A stretch of 64,000 nucleotides of DNA, taken from assembly GCF_009852415.1 (NCBI RefSeq), contig NZ_WOXS01000002.1:5496001-5560000 (forward strand), read 5' to 3'. Position numbers and translations under genes: made by a program. The DNA is from Streptomyces sp. Tu 3180. GTDB taxonomy: Bacteria; Actinomycetota; Actinomycetes; Streptomycetales; Streptomycetaceae. Positions 22,507 through 30,549 of the stretch are shown piece after piece; position 1 is the first letter of the stretch; every line of letters starts with the position of its first letter. The notes below the pieces were generated by a model, which saw only the letters and a list, made by a program, of their open reading frames with translations, did no database searches and was not told where the DNA came from.

Positions 22507-24147
22507 ATGGACGTGATGCCCCTGCTGTTGCTGGTGGCGGGCAGCGCCGCGATCGCCGCGGCCGCCCGGCGCACCTGGGTGCCGGCGCCGCTGCTGCTGG
22601 TCGCGGCCGGCCTGGCGGTCAGCTACGTCCCCGGCGTGCCCGAGTACACGCTCGACCCGCACATCGTGCTGCCGCTCGTCCTGCCCCCTCTGCTGCACAC
22701 GGCGGCCACCGACAGCTCCTACCTGGACCTGCGGGCGCAGGTGCGGCCGGTGGCGCTGCTGTCGGTGGGGTACGTGCTGTTCGCGACCTTCGTCGTCGGC
22801 TGGGCCCTGTACCTGATCGTGCCCGGCCTGCCCCTGACCGCGGCCCTGGTGTTCGGCGCCGTGGTGGCCCCGCCGGACGCGGTCGCGGCGACGGCGGTGG
22901 CGCGCCGGGTCGGGCTGCCGTCCCGGGTCACCACCATCCTCCAGGGCGAGTCCCTGCTGAACGACGCCACCGCGATCACCGCGTTCCGGGTGGCCGTGGC
23001 GGCGGCGGTCGGCGAGGGCGCCACCTGGGCCGGGGGAGTCGGGGAGTTCCTGCTCGCGGCGGTCGGCGGGGTGGCGTTCGGCCTGGTGCTGATGGCCCCC
23101 CTGCACTGGCTGCGCACGCACGTGAAGGAGGCGCTGCTGCAGAACACGCTCTCCCTGCTGATCCCGTTCGTCGCCTATGCCGCCGCCGAGCAGGTGCACG
23201 CCTCCGGCGTCATCGCCGTCGTGGTCGTCGCCCTCTATCTGGGGCACCGCGCGTGGGAGGTCGACTTCGCCACCCGCCTCCAGGAGGAGGCGGTGTGGAA
23301 GATGGTCGCGTTCGTGCTGGAGTCCGCGGTCTTCGCGCTCATCGGACTGCAACTGCCGGTCGTCCTCGGGGGGCTCGGGGAGTACGCGGGCACCGACGCC
23401 GCCCTGTACGCGCTCGCGGTCTTCGCGGTGGTCGTCGTCGCGCGGTTCGTGTGGGTGTACCCGGCGATCTGGCTGCCCCCGGTGCTGTCGGCGCGGATCC
23501 GGGAGCGCGAGGGGAGACCCGGCTGGAAGAAGCCGTTCGTCATCGCGTGGGCCGGGATGAGGGGCGTGGTCTCGCTGGCCATCGCCTTCTCCATCCCGAT
23601 CACCGCCGAGGGCGAGGACTTCCCGCAGCGCAACCTGCTGCTCTTCCTGACCTTCACCACCGTCATCGGCACCCTGGTCGTGCAGGGGCTGACCCTGCCC
23701 CCGCTGATCCGCGTGCTGAGGTTCCCCGGACGCGACGCGCAGGCCGAGACCCTGGCGGAGGCCAACGCCCAGGCGCAGGCCTCCCGGGCCGCCGAGCGGC
23801 GGCTGGACGAGCTCCTGGCCGACGAGCGCAACGCCCTGCCCGCACCGCTCGCCGACCGGCTGCGCACCGTCCTGGAGCGCCGCCGCAACGCCGTCTGGGA
23901 GCGGCTCGGCCAGGTCAACCCGGTCACCGGGGAGACGGTGGACGACACCTACCGGCGGCTGTCGCGGAAGATGATCGGCGCGGAGCGCGAGGTGTTCGTC
24001 AGGCTGCGCGACGGCCGGTACATCGACGACGAGATGCTGCGGACGCTGCTGCGCCGACTGGACCTGGAGGAGGCGGCGGCGTACCGGGAGGCGAACCAGG
24101 ACCTCCCGTCCGGAGCGGGCAGGTTCAGGGGAAGGGGCGACCGGTGA
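22507..24147 (+). CDS. CPA1-type Na+/H+ antiporter
   Basis: 546 residues, about 12 membrane spans in the first 420. Cation/proton exchanger domain signatures: LVFGAVVAPPDAVAATAVARRVGLP (ion-binding Asp, about 115-140), QGESLLNDATAITAFRVA (about 157-175), and the late WAGMRGVVSLAIAFSIP (about 343-360). The last 120 residues are a cytoplasmic helical tail, rich in Glu and Arg, common in bacterial CPA1 proteins. ATG 22507. Its final 23 bases overlap the end of the converging PLP-enzyme gene. Confidence 0.92.
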   Translation: MDVMPLLLLVAGSAAIAAAARRTWVPAPLLLVAAGLAVSYVPGVPEYTLDPHIVLPLVLPPLLHTAATDSSYLDLRAQVRPVALLSVGYVLFATFVVGWALYLIVPGLPLTAALVFGAVVAPPDAVAATAVARRVGLPSRVTTILQGESLLNDATAITAFRVAVAAAVGEGATWAGGVGEFLLAAVGGVAFGLVLMAPLHWLRTHVKEALLQNTLSLLIPFVAYAAAEQVHASGVIAVVVVALYLGHRAWEVDFATRLQEEAVWKMVAFVLESAVFALIGLQLPVVLGGLGEYAGTDAALYALAVFAVVVVARFVWVYPAIWLPPVLSARIREREGRPGWKKPFVIAWAGMRGVVSLAIAFSIPITAEGEDFPQRNLLLFLTFTTVIGTLVVQGLTLPPLIRVLRFPGRDAQAETLAEANAQAQASRAAERRLDELLADERNALPAPLADRLRTVLERRRNAVWERLGQVNPVTGETVDDTYRRLSRKMIGAEREVFVRLRDGRYIDDEMLRTLLRRLDLEEAAAYREANQDLPSGAGRFRGRGDR

Positions 24148-25042
24148 TCACCGCGGCGACCGTGCTCCCGCGCGGGAAGGCGCCCTCCTCCGCCAGGGCG
24201 ACAAGGGCGTAGAGCAACTTGGCGACATAGAGACGTTCGACGGGTATGCCGTGCCGGTGCCCGAAGTCCTCGGCGAACGCGTCGAGTTCCTCGGCGGTAC
24301 GGGCGTAGCCGCCGAAGTGGAAGCGCTCGTCGAGGCTCCAGTCGCCGCGCGGACCACCGAACGCCTCGTTCTGCAGGGCCCGTATCTCCCCGGTCAGGAA
24401 GCCGCCCTTCAGCACCGGAACGCCCAGCGCGTGCCCGCCGGCACCGAGTCCGGCGGCCAGGCCGGCGAGCGTGCCGCCGGTGCCGCAGGCCACCGCGACC
24501 ACGTCGGCCCGGCCGGCCAGCTCCGCACCGAGCGTCCGGCAGCCGCGCACCGCGAGGGAGTTGCTGCCGCCCTCGGGCACGACGTACGCGTCCTCGGCGT
24601 CCGCCGCGCGCAGGACGGCCGCGAGGGTCTCCGGCTCGGCCTTGCGGCGGTAGGTCGACCGGTCGACGAAGTGCAGCCGCATGCCGTCGGACACGCACCG
24701 GGCCAGCGAGGGGTTGAGCGGGCGGCCGGCGAGTTCCTGGCCGCGCACCACGCCGACCGTGCGCAGGCCGAGCAGTCGGCCGGCGGCGGCCGTGGCCCGC
24801 AGGTGGTTGGAGTAGGCGCCGCCGAAGGTGAGCACCGTCCGCCCGGCCGCCGCGGCGAGGTTCGGGGCCAGCTTGCGCCACTTGTTCCCGACCAGCTCGG
24901 GGTGGATCAGATCGTCCCGCTTCAGCAGCAGCCGGACCCCGCGCCGGGCGAACCGCTCGTCCGCCACCTCCTGCAGTGGCGAGGGCAGCCGCGGGCGCAG
25001 GCCGGTGAGGGGGAGGGAGGCGGGTTCGCCGGAGCCGGTCAC
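24125..25042 (-). CDS. ACC deaminase/D-cysteine desulfhydrase-family PLP enzyme
   Basis: 305 residues from GTG 25042 (upstream in-frame codons encode low-complexity sequence). Fold-type II PLP enzyme: the Schiff-base Lys lies in HPELVGNKWRKL, followed by LTFGGAYSNHLRATAAAG (substrate loop), and the phosphate-binding ACGTGGTLAGLAAGL. Family members are 1-aminocyclopropane-1-carboxylate deaminases or D-cysteine desulfhydrases; most bacterial copies with this sequence type are probably the latter, so ACC activity should not be assumed. Converges on the antiporter with a 23-base overlap. Confidence 0.85.
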   Translation of the reverse strand: MTGSGEPASLPLTGLRPRLPSPLQEVADERFARRGVRLLLKRDDLIHPELVGNKWRKLAPNLAAAAGRTVLTFGGAYSNHLRATAAAGRLLGLRTVGVVRGQELAGRPLNPSLARCVSDGMRLHFVDRSTYRRKAEPETLAAVLRAADAEDAYVVPEGGSNSLAVRGCRTLGAELAGRADVVAVACGTGGTLAGLAAGLGAGGHALGVPVLKGGFLTGEIRALQNEAFGGPRGDWSLDERFHFGGYARTAEELDAFAEDFGHRHGIPVERLYVAKLLYALVALAEEGAFPRGSTVAAVITGRPFP

Positions 25043-25185
25043 GGGGTCATTGTCGCCCGGAGGGGAGGGCGCCGGACCGGTGGACCGGCACGCCGGGAGC
25101 GGGCTCCGCCGGTCTCGGGGGAGCGGGCGACGGATCCCGGCGGGTCGTCGCCACCGGCGGCCGCGTGCGCCGTCGCGCCGCCGGG

Positions 25186-25776
25186 TCATCTCAGGCGGTC
25201 ACGGATCCGCTCCCTCATCGAACCCATCGTGAATCCGCGCGGGTCCACCTTCCCCGGCTGCCACTCCTTGTGCCCGATCACCGACCGCTCGGTCCAGCCG
25301 TGGTGGCGGCACACCGCGGCCGAGGCCCTCTCGATGGCCTCCAGCTGCGCCGCCGGCCAGGGATCCTCGCCGTCGCCCAGGTTCTCGCACTCGAAGCCGT
25401 AGAAGTGCCGGTTGCCGTCGGTGTTCTGCTCGTTGTCCGCCGGCAGCCGCGTCTCGGCGATCACCGCGCGCAGCACGTCGTCGTCGCCGAGACCGGCGTG
25501 GTTGGCCCGGCCGTAGCCGACGAGGTGGACCCGGCCGTCCTTGGTGATGACGCCGTGGCACAAGGGCCCCGGCAGGTCCGCGTAGCCCTTGCGGCAGAGC
25601 TCCACGGTCCGGGCGCTGCCCTTGGTCACCGTGTGGTGGATCATCACGCCGTGGACCGGCCCCCACGGGCCCTTGTGGTTGCGGTTGTGGTCGCGCCAGT
25701 CGCCGACCTCGACGACCGTGAGTCCCTCCGCCCTCAGAGCGCGCAGGAACGCGCTCGCGGACATGGGTGGTGCCAT
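25186..25776 (-). CDS. N-acetylmuramoyl-L-alanine amidase (Amidase_2)
   Basis: 196 residues from ATG 25776, six bases after GGAGG (a GTG at 25782 is also in frame). Amidase_2/PGRP-like zinc amidase that would cut the bond between muramic acid and the stem peptide: VMIHHTVTKGS holds the first zinc His, FYGFECENLGDGED follows, and SVIGHKEWQPGKVDP carries the third ligand region and catalytic Lys. There is no signal peptide, so export must use another route or the enzyme works after lysis, like phage endolysins. Stand-alone single-domain form, without peptidoglycan-binding repeats. Confidence 0.88.
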   Translation of the reverse strand: MAPPMSASAFLRALRAEGLTVVEVGDWRDHNRNHKGPWGPVHGVMIHHTVTKGSARTVELCRKGYADLPGPLCHGVITKDGRVHLVGYGRANHAGLGDDDVLRAVIAETRLPADNEQNTDGNRHFYGFECENLGDGEDPWPAAQLEAIERASAAVCRHHGWTERSVIGHKEWQPGKVDPRGFTMGSMRERIRDRLR

Positions 25777-26067
25777 GGCCACCCTCCTTCGTGCCGGGCG
25801 GCGGCCGCCCGTCGCAACCGCCTCCTACCGGGCCTATACCTGAAAGGAGCGTGTTCAACTACTCGTTCGGATCCCGTACGAGCCGATCCGGACATTCTCC
25901 TTCCGGTGGGGCGCCGTCGAGCGGCCCCATGTGTGCCCAGACCAGTCAAGATCCATTCCCGCTCGTTCGGGTAATGGCGCGAGCACTCCGTGTGAGGAAC
26001 GCTTGATCACGCAGTCCGGCGTCCGGCACAGACGGACGTGGATCACAACCGGGGAGGACAATTCTCT

Positions 26068-27474
26068 ATGTCGGTAGGCGAAGAGGTCGGCGCGGAGCAG
26101 GCCAGGCAACAGCAGAGCCTCGGCACGGCGGCCGCGCGGAACCTGGCCACCACGACCAAGTCCGTGCCGCAGATGCAGGAGATCAGCTCGCGCTGGCTGC
26201 TGCGCATGCTGCCCTGGGTCGATGTGCAGGGCGGCACCTACCGCGTCAACCGGCGGCTGACGTACGCCGTGGGCGACGGCCGGATGACGTTCGTGAAGAC
26301 CGGTGACCGCGTCGAGGTCATCCCCGCGGAACTGGGCGAGCTGCCGGCCCTGCGGTCGTACGACGACGAGGAGGTGCTGTCCGAGCTGGCCGCCCGCTGC
26401 CGGCAGCGGGAGATCGGGGCGGGCCAGGTGATCGCCTCGTTCGGCAGCCCGGCCGACGAGGTGTACCTGCTGGCGCACGGCAGGGTGGAGAAGGTCGGCA
26501 CCGGCCCCTACGGCGAGGACGAGTCCCTCGGCGTGCTCGCCGACGGCGCCTACTTCGGCGACCACGCGCTGCTGGACGAGGACGCCATCTGGGAGTACAC
26601 GGCGCGCACGCTCACCGCCTGCACCGTGCTCACCCTGCCCCGCGAGGCCGTCGTCCAGATCGCCGAACGGTCCGGGACCCTGCGCGAGCAGCTGCGGCGG
26701 ATCCGCACGGTCCCCGGGCAGCGCACGAACAGGTACGGGGAGAAGGAGATCGACCTCGCGTCCGGTCACACCGGGGAGCCGGACATCCCGCACACCTTCG
26801 TCGACTACGAGGCCAGGCCGCGCGAGTACGAGCTCAGCGTCGCCCAGACCGTGCTGCGCATCCACACGCGCGTGGCCGATCTCTACAACCAGCCCATGAA
26901 CCAGACGGAACAGCAGATCCGGCTGACCGTCGAGGCGCTGAAGGAGCGTCAGGAGCACGAACTCGTCAACAACCGCGACTTCGGCCTGCTCCACAACTGC
27001 GAGTACGACCAGCGGATCCAGCCGCACGACGGCGTGCCGAGCCCCGACGACATGGACGAACTGCTCAGCCGGCGGCGCGGCACCCGGCTGCTCCTCGCCC
27101 ACCCGCGCGCGATCGCCGCGTTCGGCCGCGAGCTCAACAAGCGGGGACTCGTCCCGGAGACCATCGACATGGGCGGCAACCGCATCCCCACCTGGCGGGG
27201 CGTGCCGATCTTCCCGTGCAACAAGATCCCGGTGACCGAGGCCCGGACGACCTCCATCATCGCCCTGCGCACCGGTGAGGAGGACCAGGGCGTCATCGGG
27301 CTGCGGGCCGCGGGGATCCCCGACGAGATCGAGCCGAGCCTGTCCGTGCGGTTCATGGGCATCAACGAACAAGCCATCATCAAGTACCTGGTCACGGCCT
27401 ACTACTCGGCCGCGGTCCTGGTACCGGACGCGCTCGGTGTCCTGGAGAACGTCGAGATCGGCCGTTGGCGGTGA
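26068..27474 (+). CDS. family 2B encapsulin shell protein (EshA-like)
   Basis: 468 residues from ATG 26068, nine bases after GGGGAGGA. Often annotated as a Crp-family regulator, but there is no helix-turn-helix. Residues about 1-75 and 220-468 have the HK97-like encapsulin fold (PQMQEISSRWLLRMLPWVDV; the E-loop and A-domain end MGINEQAIIKYLVTAYYS). Between them a cyclic-nucleotide-binding domain (about 100-215; VIASFGSPADEVYLLAHGRV, GAYFGDHALLDED) would sit on the outer surface of the protein cage. EshA of S. griseus is a relative. The next gene, 129 bases on, is a polyprenyl synthase, the known cargo class for 2B shells. The 285 bases upstream hold no secure gene. Confidence 0.9.
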   Translation: MSVGEEVGAEQARQQQSLGTAAARNLATTTKSVPQMQEISSRWLLRMLPWVDVQGGTYRVNRRLTYAVGDGRMTFVKTGDRVEVIPAELGELPALRSYDDEEVLSELAARCRQREIGAGQVIASFGSPADEVYLLAHGRVEKVGTGPYGEDESLGVLADGAYFGDHALLDEDAIWEYTARTLTACTVLTLPREAVVQIAERSGTLREQLRRIRTVPGQRTNRYGEKEIDLASGHTGEPDIPHTFVDYEARPREYELSVAQTVLRIHTRVADLYNQPMNQTEQQIRLTVEALKERQEHELVNNRDFGLLHNCEYDQRIQPHDGVPSPDDMDELLSRRRGTRLLLAHPRAIAAFGRELNKRGLVPETIDMGGNRIPTWRGVPIFPCNKIPVTEARTTSIIALRTGEEDQGVIGLRAAGIPDEIEPSLSVRFMGINEQAIIKYLVTAYYSAAVLVPDALGVLENVEIGRWR

Positions 27475-27603
27475 CCGTCCGCGAGCTCCCGGTGCGCCCG
27501 CCGTGTCCCCGCCCGTCCGGGCGGGTAGACCTCGGGGGTACGTGCCCGGCGGCGGCGCAGACGCCGTCCCTCCGTTCCACGAGCCGGTCCCGGGGGTGAG
27601 TCG

Positions 27604-28713
27604 ATGACGAAGTCCGTGACGGAGCCGAGAACGGGGTCCGCGGCGGAGCGCCCGGCACCGCGCACGACGGAGCCGGAGCAGCACCCCGGCGAGGGGCACG
27701 AGGCGACGGCGTTGCTGGAGCGGGCGCGGGCCGCGGTCCACCCCGTGCTGCGGGCCGCCCTCGACTCGCTGCCCGGCCCGATGCGCCGGATCGCGCTGTA
27801 CCACTTCGGCTGGGAACACGCGGACGGCACTCCGGCCGAGGGGAGTCCGGGAAAGGCGATCCGCCCCGCCCTGGTGCTCGCCGCGGCCTCCGCCCTGGGC
27901 GGGCCCGAGGCCCGGACGGCGGCCGTACGGGCGGCGGCCGCGGTGGAACTGGTCCACAACTTCACGCTGCTGCACGACGACGTGATGGACCGGGACGCCA
28001 CCCGCCGCCACCGCCCCACGGCGTGGACGCTGTTCGGCGACGCCGACGCGATCCTCGCCGGGGACACCCTCCAGGCGCTCGCCCTGCGGCTGCTCGCCGA
28101 GGACACGCACCCGGCGGCCCCGGCCGCCGCGGCCCGGCTCGCGGACTGTGTCGTCGAGCTGTGCGCGGGGCAGCACGCGGACACGGCCATGGAGCGGCGC
28201 GGTCCCGGCGAGGTCACCCTCGCCGAGACGCTGGCCATGGCCGAGGCCAAGACCGGGGCCCTGCTCGGATGCGCCTGCGCGATCGGTGCGCTGTACGCGA
28301 AGGCCGGGGACGCGGACGTGGCGGCCCTGGACGCGTTCGGCCGCGAGGCGGGACTGGCCTTCCAGCTCATCGACGACGTGATCGGCATATGGGGCGACCC
28401 CCGCCGCACCGGCAAGCCGGCCGGAGCGGATCTGGCCGCCCGCAAGAAGTCGCTGCCGGTGGTCGCCGCGCTCGCCTCGGGGACCCCGGCGGCCGCCGAA
28501 CTCGCCGTCCTGTACGCGCGTGCGCACCGGGAGGAGGACCTGGAGCGGATCACCCTGACCGTGGAACGCGCGGGCGGCCGTGACTGGGCGCAGGCCGAGG
28601 CGGCCGACCGGATGGCCCGCGCGATGCAGGAAGTGGCCCGCGCGGTACCCGACCCGGAGGCGGCGGGCGGGCTGCTGGCCCTGGCCGAGTTCGTGACGCG
28701 GCGCGGCACCTGA
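27604..28713 (+). CDS. polyprenyl diphosphate synthase, probable encapsulin cargo
   Basis: 369 residues. Trans-isoprenyl diphosphate synthase: GKAIRPALVLAAAS, the first Asp-rich motif LLHDDVMDRD (about 120-129) and the second FQLIDDVIGIWGDPRR (about 256-271). The bulky residue pattern before the first motif does not fix chain length. Residues 1-38 are a disordered Ser/Thr/Glu/Pro extension (TEPRTGSAAERPAPRTTEPE) absent from ordinary synthases; in family 2B systems such N-terminal extensions direct the enzyme into the shell. The gene follows the shell gene on the same strand and a hairpin lies after the stop. Confidence 0.88.
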   Translation: MTKSVTEPRTGSAAERPAPRTTEPEQHPGEGHEATALLERARAAVHPVLRAALDSLPGPMRRIALYHFGWEHADGTPAEGSPGKAIRPALVLAAASALGGPEARTAAVRAAAAVELVHNFTLLHDDVMDRDATRRHRPTAWTLFGDADAILAGDTLQALALRLLAEDTHPAAPAAAARLADCVVELCAGQHADTAMERRGPGEVTLAETLAMAEAKTGALLGCACAIGALYAKAGDADVAALDAFGREAGLAFQLIDDVIGIWGDPRRTGKPAGADLAARKKSLPVVAALASGTPAAAELAVLYARAHREEDLERITLTVERAGGRDWAQAEAADRMARAMQEVARAVPDPEAAGGLLALAEFVTRRGT

Positions 28714-28722
28714 CGGCTCGCC

Positions 28723-28767
28723 GGGGACGGCCGAGGGGTACCGGAGCAGGTGTCCCCGGCCGTCCCC
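28723..28767 (+). terminator. hairpin after the polyprenyl synthase gene
   Basis: GGGGACGGCC (28723-28732) pairs with GGCCGTCCCC (28758-28767) across a 25-base loop, ten bases after the stop codon. The following stretch to 29019 is gene-free, G+C-rich and holds TAGGCT at about 28991, a possible -10 element for the acetyltransferase gene. Confidence 0.45.
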
Positions 28768-29019
28768 GTGCGGCCGTCGCCCTGTCCCCGGACCCACCGG
28801 AACCGTGCGGCTCCTGACCCCGCACGGCCTCCGTGGCTCCGGTCCGGCGGGTCCCGCACTCCCCCACGAGGTGCGGGGCCCGCCCTCCCCACGCCACCGG
28901 TCCCGTCCGGACCGGTCCGGTTCCGTGCGCCCGCGCCCGCCTCCGGGACGCGGCCGCCGGGGCGCCCCGTTAGGCTCAACACCCGTACGGTCGGTGAAGG
29001 TTGGGGCGAAGGGGCGGAC

Positions 29020-29655
29020 ATGGGCGTGGCGATCCGGACGGCTGGGGACGAGGACCGGGAGCTGGTCGTCCGGCTCCTGGACGAGGCGTTCCAGGACGAC
29101 CCGGTGAGCGGCTGGGTCTTCCCCGGCGAGGAGTACCGCCGTACGACGCACCACAGGCTCATGGCCGCGTTCACCGGGATCGTGCTCGCCGAGGGGCGCA
29201 TCGACGTCACCGAGGACGGATCGGCGTGCGCGCTGTGGATGTCCGTCCCCGCGGACGGCCACGGGGACGGTGACGGCGGGGCGGACGACGACGGCCCGGC
29301 ACAGGTGCGCCGGGCCGTCGACCCGGGGAACGAGCGCGTGGAGCTGATCGGCCGGCTGACGGCGGGCGTCCATCCCTCGGGGCGGGCCCACGAGTACCTG
29401 TGGATGATCGGCGTCGCGCCCGCCCGCCAGGGCGAGGGACTCGGCACCGCGCTGATCGGTTCGGCCCTCGACCGCTGCGACCGGGAGGGGCGGCCGGCCT
29501 ATCTCGAGGCGAGCAGCGAACGCAGCCGCCGACTGTACGAGCGCCTCGGCTTCGCCCCGGCCGGTGCACCCCTGGCCCTCCCGGACGGCCCGTGCATGTG
29601 GCCCATGTGGCGCGAGCCCCGGACGGCCGGTTCGCGGGACGGGCTGGGCGGGTGA
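29020..29655 (+). CDS. GNAT-family N-acetyltransferase
   Basis: 211 residues from ATG 29020, after GAAGGGGCGG. Acetyl-CoA-dependent GNAT fold: start VAIRTAGDEDRELVVRLLDEAF, the acetyl-CoA loop LWMIGVAPARQGEGLGTALIGSAL (about 128-151), then YLEASSERSRRLYERLGF (about 163-180). A Gly/Asp-rich insert (GHGDGDGGADDDG) lies mid-domain. Substrate unknown. It is the third same-strand gene after the encapsulin shell and synthase, so modification of an isoprenoid-derived product is conceivable, but the 306-base gap and hairpin argue against one transcript. Confidence 0.85.
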   Translation: MGVAIRTAGDEDRELVVRLLDEAFQDDPVSGWVFPGEEYRRTTHHRLMAAFTGIVLAEGRIDVTEDGSACALWMSVPADGHGDGDGGADDDGPAQVRRAVDPGNERVELIGRLTAGVHPSGRAHEYLWMIGVAPARQGEGLGTALIGSALDRCDREGRPAYLEASSERSRRLYERLGFAPAGAPLALPDGPCMWPMWREPRTAGSRDGLGG

Positions 29656-29803
29656 CCTCCCGCGCCCTCGTCCCCGCCCCCGGCAGGGACGTTCGGCCCT
29701 GGTCGCCGACGCGCGTCCCGGCTTCACTGGCCTCGCGAAGAACGCCCGCCGACGCCCCGAGGGGCCGGCGGGGCGGCGGACGACGAGGGCGGCCAGGGGC
29801 GGG

Positions 29804-30373
29804 ATGAGCGCGGCGGTGGGCGACGACGGGACGGCGAGCGGGGACATCGCGGTGGTCGGGCACGCCGATCTGACCCCGGACACGCTCGCGCTGGTGGAGT
29901 CCGCGCTGCGGGCGCGGCTGGCGCGGCGCCCCGCGAGGGCCGTGGCCACGGTGCGTTCCGGCGCGGGGGCACCGCTGGCGTCCGGCCGGGCCGCGCGGGC
30001 GTCGGGGTGCCCGCTGGCCGTGGTGATCCCCACGCGGAACGGGGTGCCCGTCATGCCGCCCCGGCGCGACCGGATGGCGACCGGCGAACTGCTGACCCTC
30101 GCCGACCAGGTGCGGCTGCTGTCGTACGACCCGGTCGACCGTGACTCCTGTGTCGGCGCGGACGAGCGGCTGGTCGCCTCCAGCGGTCTCCTCCTCGCCG
30201 TCTGGGACGGTTCCCCGTCCGACGGCCGCGACGCCACGGCCCACCTGGTGACGTACGCCCGCGCGCACGGCGTCCGCGTGGAGGTCGTGTGGCCCGCGGG
30301 AGCCGCCCGGGAGGCGATGCCCGCGACCGGCGCGGAACGCGGACCGCGGCGACGGGCGGCGCCACCCCGCTGA
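29804..30373 (+). CDS. Rossmann/SLOG-like protein, unknown function
   Basis: 189 residues from ATG 29804, after AGGGGCGGG. Starts with a strand and loop, IAVVGHADLTPDTLALVESALRARL, as in proteins of the LOG/DprA and TIR-like nucleotide-binding superfamily; then CPLAVVIPTRNGVP, DRDSCVGADERLVASSGLLLAVWDGSPSDGRDATAHLVTYARAHGV. The last stretch, with a conserved Asp-Gly-x-P and Asp-Ala-Thr, resembles nucleoside deoxyribosyltransferase or SLOG ligand sites. Homologues recur in Streptomyces with no described role. Downstream of the acetyltransferase by 148 bases, same strand. Confidence 0.65.
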   Translation: MSAAVGDDGTASGDIAVVGHADLTPDTLALVESALRARLARRPARAVATVRSGAGAPLASGRAARASGCPLAVVIPTRNGVPVMPPRRDRMATGELLTLADQVRLLSYDPVDRDSCVGADERLVASSGLLLAVWDGSPSDGRDATAHLVTYARAHGVRVEVVWPAGAAREAMPATGAERGPRRRAAPPR

Positions 30374-30549
30374 TCACCGCGCGCCGCTCCGGCCGTACCG
30401 GCGGTCGCCGGACCCGCCCGGCGACCGGTGGGGACAGGGACCATCGGTCCCCGCCGAGGTCCCCCGCAGGGACTGTTCGGCCCATGTGGACCCCCCCGTC
30501 CCGCCGCTGATCATGGGCGCGCGGAACAGGATGGGGAGGAAGACGTCCG

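Noticed and set aside
26068..27474. Crp/Fnr transcription factor
   Set aside because: A cyclic-nucleotide-binding domain is present, but there is no helix-turn-helix, and the flanking sequence is of encapsulin shell type.
25855..30444. A 1529-codon open frame on the minus strand spanning the encapsulin, synthase and acetyltransferase genes
   Set aside because: It is the antisense shadow of genuine plus-strand genes; high third-position G+C removes stop codons. The product is Arg/Pro/Gly-rich with no domain.
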